Positions 41,701-45,000 of a stretch of DNA of 45,000 bases are shown here, one piece after another. Within the stretch, counting starts at the first letter, position 1, and the number at the start of each line of letters is the position of its first letter. The notes under the pieces were generated by a model, which was given only the letters and a program-made list of their open reading frames with translations, did no database searches and was not told where the DNA came from. Origin of the DNA: Mesostigma viride (lineage: Eukaryota; Streptophyta; Mesostigmatophyceae; Mesostigmatales; Mesostigmataceae); NCBI GenBank assembly GCA_009746045.1, contig RPFO01000079.1, positions 5,472,161-5,517,160 on the forward strand, given 5' to 3'. Both the position numbers and the translations under genes were made by a program.

Positions 41701-44700
41701 GGTTATACCAGTAAAGTGACATCAAATGGGGTAATGAGTGGCCTATTCTATCAGTTGACCGGGATGAGTTGATATATGGTTGATGCAGTCACCTTGAGTT
41801 CTCTCTGTAACACTTGGTGACGTGGTGAGTGATGTCACTATGGGAGCTTCAAAACATCGTCCTTTGTGACCATCCTCGTCCTGGCATCCTTTATAGCATA
41901 CTTGCAGTTAATATGAATGGCAAGTATATGGGTGAAAAGATTTACTTGAAGAGAAGTATGTTTAGCTGATACTTATGGGTGAAAAGATTTACTTGAATAG
42001 CAGTATGGGTAGCTGATACTTATGGGTGAAAAGATTTACTTTAAGAGCAGTATGTTTAGTTGATACTTATGGGTGAAAAGATTTACTTAAAGAGCAGCAT
42101 GTTTAGCTGGTACTTATGGGTGAAAAGATTTACCTGAAGAGCAGTATGTTTAGTTGATACTTATGGGTGAAAAGATTTACTTGAATAGCAGAATGTTTAG
42201 CTGATACTTGTGGGTGAAAAGATTTACTTGAAGAGAAGGATGTTTCGCTGATACTTATGGGTGAAAAGATTAACTTTAAGAGCAGTATGTTTAGTTGATA
42301 CTTATGGGTGAAAAGATTTACTTAAAGAGCAGCATGTTTAGCTGATACTTATGGGTGAAAAGATTTACCTGAAGAGCAGTATGTTTAGTTGATACTTATG
42401 GGTGAAAAGATTTACTTGAATAGCAGAATGTTTAGCTGATACTTGTGGGTGAAAAGATTTACTTGAATAGCAGTATGTTTCGCTGATACTTATGCTTTGA
42501 GACTTAGGAATTACTAACTTACTCGTTGCTAAGGTCACCTGTGAATGGCGTCACCAATGACTGGCTTATAATCCACCTGGCGTAATCTAGAGATTATGTA
42601 CGATCGATGTGAATACGTGGGTCATGGAATAATCAACCTAAATTTCATTTATCTAACATTCAACCAAGGTCTGCCTGATGTGGTACCAGAGTGGCATGGG
42701 GAGGAATGACTGCCATTTCCTTTAATTTATTTTTGAATCCAAATCTGCCAAACTCTTCTATTCTCTTCTTCATAATCCTCTCTTGCCATACTCTTCTCTT
42801 CTCCGAACTCTTCTCCAAACTCTTCTCTTCCCATCGCAGGAGCTGCTGGCCCGCGTCACCGTCAACTTGCATCTGCCCCATCGTCGCCAGGACCTGGGCC
42901 AAGCACTGATCACGGTACGGCTCCTCGCTTTGGGCAACATGTGCCTTTGACTTGTAGCGTGTGATTACTCGTGAGTCTCCTTTACATATGGTTTGCGTAT
43001 ACGGGCACTGGACGGTACGTGAGTCGCTACATGCGCTAGCCGCTGCTTGGGCAGTAACCGAATGGGCAGTTGCTGCATGGGTTCAGCAAAAAGTGTACGT
43101 CTCCAAGGAGAAGTTTGACATTTATCACTTTGTGAGAAGTATGAAAACGGTAAATGAAAGAGTTCCACTAGCTATGTCTGCCGTTATCACCCCATCGCCT
43201 GCGTGTTTACTTGCTATGTTACGGCCAGCTGACCATTTTCTGTTTCTCGTCTCTCATCAGCTTCCTGTGTTTCTCATCAGCTTGCTTGGGTCTACACATC
43301 TTAGCCGAAAACTTAAGCGCTCGTTTGTTTAAAGTGGCTCCCTCTAATGAGGGAAAGGTTTCGTCTTTTTCATTCCCACGCCACCTGCCAGATGCTGCTC
43401 GCCATGCCGGCCATCTTCCATGACGAACTCGAGACGCTGTGGCAGGGACAGGTGAGTGTTGCTGCCCACTTGGGTGAACTGTTGGATGACAGATCAGCTA
43501 GCTTTTCGCGATGTGTTTGATGGCATGCGCCAACGCAGGCGTTGCCTGTTGGATGATACACGCCAGCACTCGCGCTGTTGGTGACGAGTGCTGCATGCAA
43601 TGACAAGCACCAGCACTTGCGTCAGTGCTGGGTGGCGAGTGCTAGTATGTGGGGTTTGTGTGTCGGACGACCCTTTTATTATTACTACCCTCGACATTAA
43701 CGAAACTTGCTGCCTGGGATGAATCAACAATATTCCTATGACCTGTTGGTCGTAGCACAGCCACGCTGTTTTGAATGCACTGACTATGTGGCGTTTCTCT
43801 CGAGTTTCTCCGCCCTCCGCTTATGGCTTTCACGCATACCGCAGCTTCCCCTTTGATGCAGAATGCTTATTCATTTTTGGATAGTAGAGCTCATATGCAG
43901 CTTTGTCTAGTCATGTCTAGAGTTTTGTACTTGAGAGGCTGCCGCTAAGGTGCCTGTTGTCAGGTATGTGCATGATTCGTGGGTTCTTGACTTGTTGTGT
44001 ATGCTTTCTTAGTCGATAATAATCCCGCATGTTCCGCTGGCCGACATGCGCATTGGGATGGTCATGACAGTCATGTCAACAGGAATGGCCATCGCAATAC
44101 ATATGGCGCGCCAATGTCAGGGCCACAACCTCACGGGATCTGTCAAAAGGACTCACTTTTGAAGTTGGTGCTTCAAATGCAGGCGGTTCTTGCTATTGAG
44201 TTGACGGTGACAATGGACTTGACGCTGGCGTAAGCCGTCAGAACACGGCATCCAAGTACCAATCATCTGCATACAAAGTTCATGAAGCAGTGTGTAACAG
44301 CAGTAGTGTCCACCAAGTGACTTGATGCTTCAGGCGCTAGCAACCGTTTCGTAAGCGGAAGCATTCGCAGTAGTTTGCAGGTAAGATGGCCCCCCCGTCA
44401 ATCACTTAGCCCATGAAGCTGGCAGATGCATAGTGGACTTCAATGGTGGTCAGCTTCTTCTGCACTGTGTAGCGAACTTGGTTGTGCCTCACTAATCTAC
44501 CATCCTTGGTCTCCAATTATTCTGGTCGCCCACATGGATGCATTTTCGATTCTATCTATGCAATCTATGCCATGCAGCTGCCGCTGTTGGCGGAGATCCT
44601 AGCGGACGGTCTGTCCCGCGATGCGCTGAAGCAGGCTGCATGGGACGCAAGGATCCTGGACGTAAGTCATACTTTTGGTGGTTGGTTGATTCCATGGGAG

Positions 44701-45000
44701 TTTTATGTAGAGAGGACGATTGGGAGCTTCGGATGGCTTTGTGATGCCATGTACTGAGTTACTCGGTATAAGTGATTGGGTAGCAAGCCCTGAACGAGCA
44801 TCTAATCGCCCTTGATGCAGTCATGATGTCTAACACCCAAATGTAAGTAAGGCTCCAAGTAAGTGGTAGCCACGAAAATGTTGGCTCTGCAGACAATTAT
44901 GAGTAGAGAGATGTTGAACTGAAACTTGGCTACTGCTTCTGACAGCGTGACCTAGTTCTGTCCTTGTTTGGCCTGGTATGTGCCTCCAGTTAACTGTTAA
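26122..45000 (+). CDS. MROH1 / SGR6-like HEAT-repeat protein, multi-exon, 3' end beyond the window
   Basis: About 20 exons on the plus strand chain in consistent phase. The product lines up along its length with MROH1 (HEATR7A) and plant SGR6. Family landmarks in order include IIIAILTSLGDADRGVKG (N-terminal repeat), EHRASIL, QGATALLVAL, LHHVLLRVVPVLGFVK, STYELFLDTW, VLEALGQLSLLVP, LLLQLYKREAP, NHNELLRCFELL, STRLGVYTVLKHLI, VIACIGTHGYLARAPEG, LLWPYLFKAF and HDELETLWQGQ. Such proteins are all-helical solenoids of HEAT repeats. MROH1 is linked to lysosomes and SGR6 to vacuole behaviour in shoot gravitropism; the role here is unknown. The roughly 630 codons found are less than half of the usual ~1650-1700, so the gene must run on past 45000. 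The start codon is not settled. Confidence 0.9.
26964..27964. repeat. 1-kb compound tetranucleotide array GGAT-GGAC-GGGC-GGGT-GGAT
   Basis: Ordered blocks: GGAT (26964-26992), GGAC (to about 27091), GGGC with scattered 3- and 5-base slips (to about 27510), GGGT (to about 27935), then GGAT again (to 27964). Each neighbouring unit differs by a single transition. All six frames stay open over it, giving false open frames of 345-394 codons. It lies in a presumed MROH1-like intron. Confidence 0.95.
28721..32476 (+). CDS. MROH1-like exons 28721-28864, 29812-29883, 30458-30548, 31212-31310, 32332-32476
   Basis: Donor/acceptor phases run 0, 0, 1, 1, 2. Products: LSLEHRASILSLMCDVACEM...LLVQD; ETPPITQGATALLVALAVHG; VLNTLLENVTSKEVPQDCIL...VAERD; TLFAPWLHHVLLRVVPVLGF...VAE; MSSFARSYRKHQQGSDLGME...SGA. 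The exon at 29812 may end at 29880 or 29883. The acidic loop in the last exon (GMEMDEDMRYGG) falls where MROH1 proteins also have a variable region. Without these phases the third and fourth exons would not join (codon G + CC). Confidence 0.8.
29271..29671. repeat. 10-bp minisatellite GGTTGATGCT, 30 perfect copies
   Basis: Copies are exact from 29371 to 29670, preceded by about ten degenerate ones (GTTTGATGCT and similar). It lies in an MROH1-like intron. The unit is not a multiple of three, yet it leaves long minus-strand frames open (SINQHQPAST repeats), which are artefacts. Confidence 0.97.
32275..32293. repeat. Poly-G run
   Basis: About 19 consecutive G, 39 bp upstream of the acceptor at 32332. 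Length in the assembly may not be exact. Confidence 0.8.
33004..36670 (+). CDS. MROH1-like exons 33004-33061, 33631-33740, 34680-34794, 35424-35519, 36593-36670
   Basis: Phases out are 0, 2, 0, 0, 0. Products: SLLSSTYELFLDTWAQNPK; AKCQLPVLEALGQLSLLVPP...LLLQ; YKREAPSMHLHISLGLSGLL...VVDMQ; LLGVILPLVAVIPVERAPSP...LLSK; NHNELLRCFELLTEVRATEV IAFLVE. The donor GTACGT at 33741 splits the Leu codon before Y-K-R, restoring the family motif L-Y-K. NHNxxLRCFxxL is one of the most conserved stretches of MROH1. Confidence 0.85.
33911..34245. repeat. 20-bp minisatellite GGATACAGCTTACTTGTGAC, about 17 copies
   Basis: Copies are strictly 20 bp. They vary only at a few places (GAGAC, GTGAC, GTATC or GTGTC; CAGCTT or CATCTT). 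It lies in an MROH1-like intron. Confidence 0.97.
35735..35862 (+). mobile_element. SINE-like dispersed repeat, copy 2
   Basis: Same word order as 15314-15475 without the central insertion. Near its end is TGTTCGAATCC, which differs from the tRNA B-box GGTTCGAATCC at one base, followed shortly by a T run (ATCTTT). A tRNA-derived SINE fits, but no convincing A-box or tRNA fold is seen. It lies in an MROH1-like intron. Confidence 0.6.
37454..40487 (+). CDS. MROH1-like exons 37454-37528, 38208-38282, 38885-39046, 39414-39506, 40422-40487
   Basis: All in phase 0. Products: KLDAASSDSTRLGVYTVLKH LIPRQ; ESIAEAMQAQCLVETELALR KAIVQ; VIACIGTHGYLARAPEGRIL...FSKVK; HSLESTVSPEELHLISDNVL...EAE; PLLWPYLFKAFMAADGAGCM ST. 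The end of the first exon and start of the second are uncertain: the second could begin at 38186 if the preceding exon ended in phase 2. LLWPxL is a family landmark. Confidence 0.8.
40524..40950. repeat. 12-bp minisatellite CTACTGCGTGAC, about 35 copies
   Basis: Begins about 37 bp after the donor of exon 40422-40487 and runs to 40950 with few variants (CTGCTGCGCGAC twice). The unit is a multiple of three and has no stop in five of the frames shown by reading it. The exon's own frame stays open through the whole array to a stop at 40971-40973. Confidence 0.97.
41381..44975 (+). CDS. MROH1-like exons 41381-41491, 42840-42914, 43392-43451, 44578-44661, 44946-44975
   Basis: All in phase 0 with good donors (GTAAGA, GTACGG, GTGAGT, GTAAGT, GTATGT). 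Products: VAKCLAEIAANKKRRSAGLS...PKPQ; ELLARVTVNLHLPHRRQDLG QALIT; MLLAMPAIFHDELETLWQGQ; LPLLAEILADGLSRDALKQA AWDARILD; RDLVLSLFGL. The order P-x-I-x-x-E-L-x-x-L-W then W-x-x-x-I-L matches the same part of MROH1. The last 30-bp exon is short and less sure. The frame continues beyond the window. Confidence 0.8.
41927..42493. repeat. 47-59-bp minisatellite, about 11 copies
   Basis: Unit built on TATGGGTGAAAAGATTTACT and TGAAGAGCAGTATGTTTAGC TGATACT. Copies differ at a handful of sites, and blocks of several variants are themselves repeated (for example the order at 42040-42225 recurs at 42285-42470). It lies in an MROH1-like intron. Confidence 0.9.

Overview
This window is eukaryotic nuclear DNA. 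It has genes split by GT-AG introns, LINE and hAT transposon remains, many micro- and minisatellites, and no bacterial operons or ribosome binding sites. The three recognisable genes (DHCR24, CCDC6-like, MROH1/SGR6-like) are shared by plants, algae, animals and several protist groups. Strong G/C preference at third codon positions, short exons and repeat-filled introns suit a green alga or similar protist, but the lineage is an inference.

Layout. Bases 349-2250 are a ~216-bp satellite with almost nine copies. Bases 3745-9220 are a nest of non-LTR retrotransposon pieces: a reverse-transcriptase tail, two ORF1-type copies lying tail to tail, and a 1.7-kb non-autonomous hAT element (5946-7639) that splits one ORF1 and is flanked by an 8-bp duplication. 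Bases 9230-10640 hold nothing I can assign. Bases 10647-11161 are a G-rich polypurine array ending 46 bp beyond the stop codon of the CCDC6-like gene. That gene is on the minus strand (16360 to 11208, seven exons, possibly an extra 5' exon at 16520-16660). A near-perfect ~80-bp inverted repeat at 17030-17311 lies between it and the divergent DHCR24 gene (17628-19199, plus strand, one exon). Bases 19790-24420 are repeat-rich: LINE ORF2 tails, 3' ends with a small hairpin, and three copies of a ~260-bp dispersed repeat.

From about 26122 to beyond the window end, the plus strand carries one large HEAT-repeat gene of the MROH1/SGR6 family. I place about 20 exons with matching splice phases (two at the 5' end less surely); it continues past 45000. 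Its introns hold tandem arrays with unit lengths of 4, 10, 20, 12 and 47 bp.

The genes do not form a pathway. DHCR24 makes sterols at the ER, the CCDC6-like protein is a coiled-coil scaffold, and the MROH1-like protein is a large helical-repeat protein. The most interesting material is the retrotransposon biology: ORF1-only LINE derivatives that appear to share their 3' UTR with ORF2-bearing copies, and a recurrent CTCC-tetraloop-GGAG hairpin placed directly before short AT-rich tandem tails.
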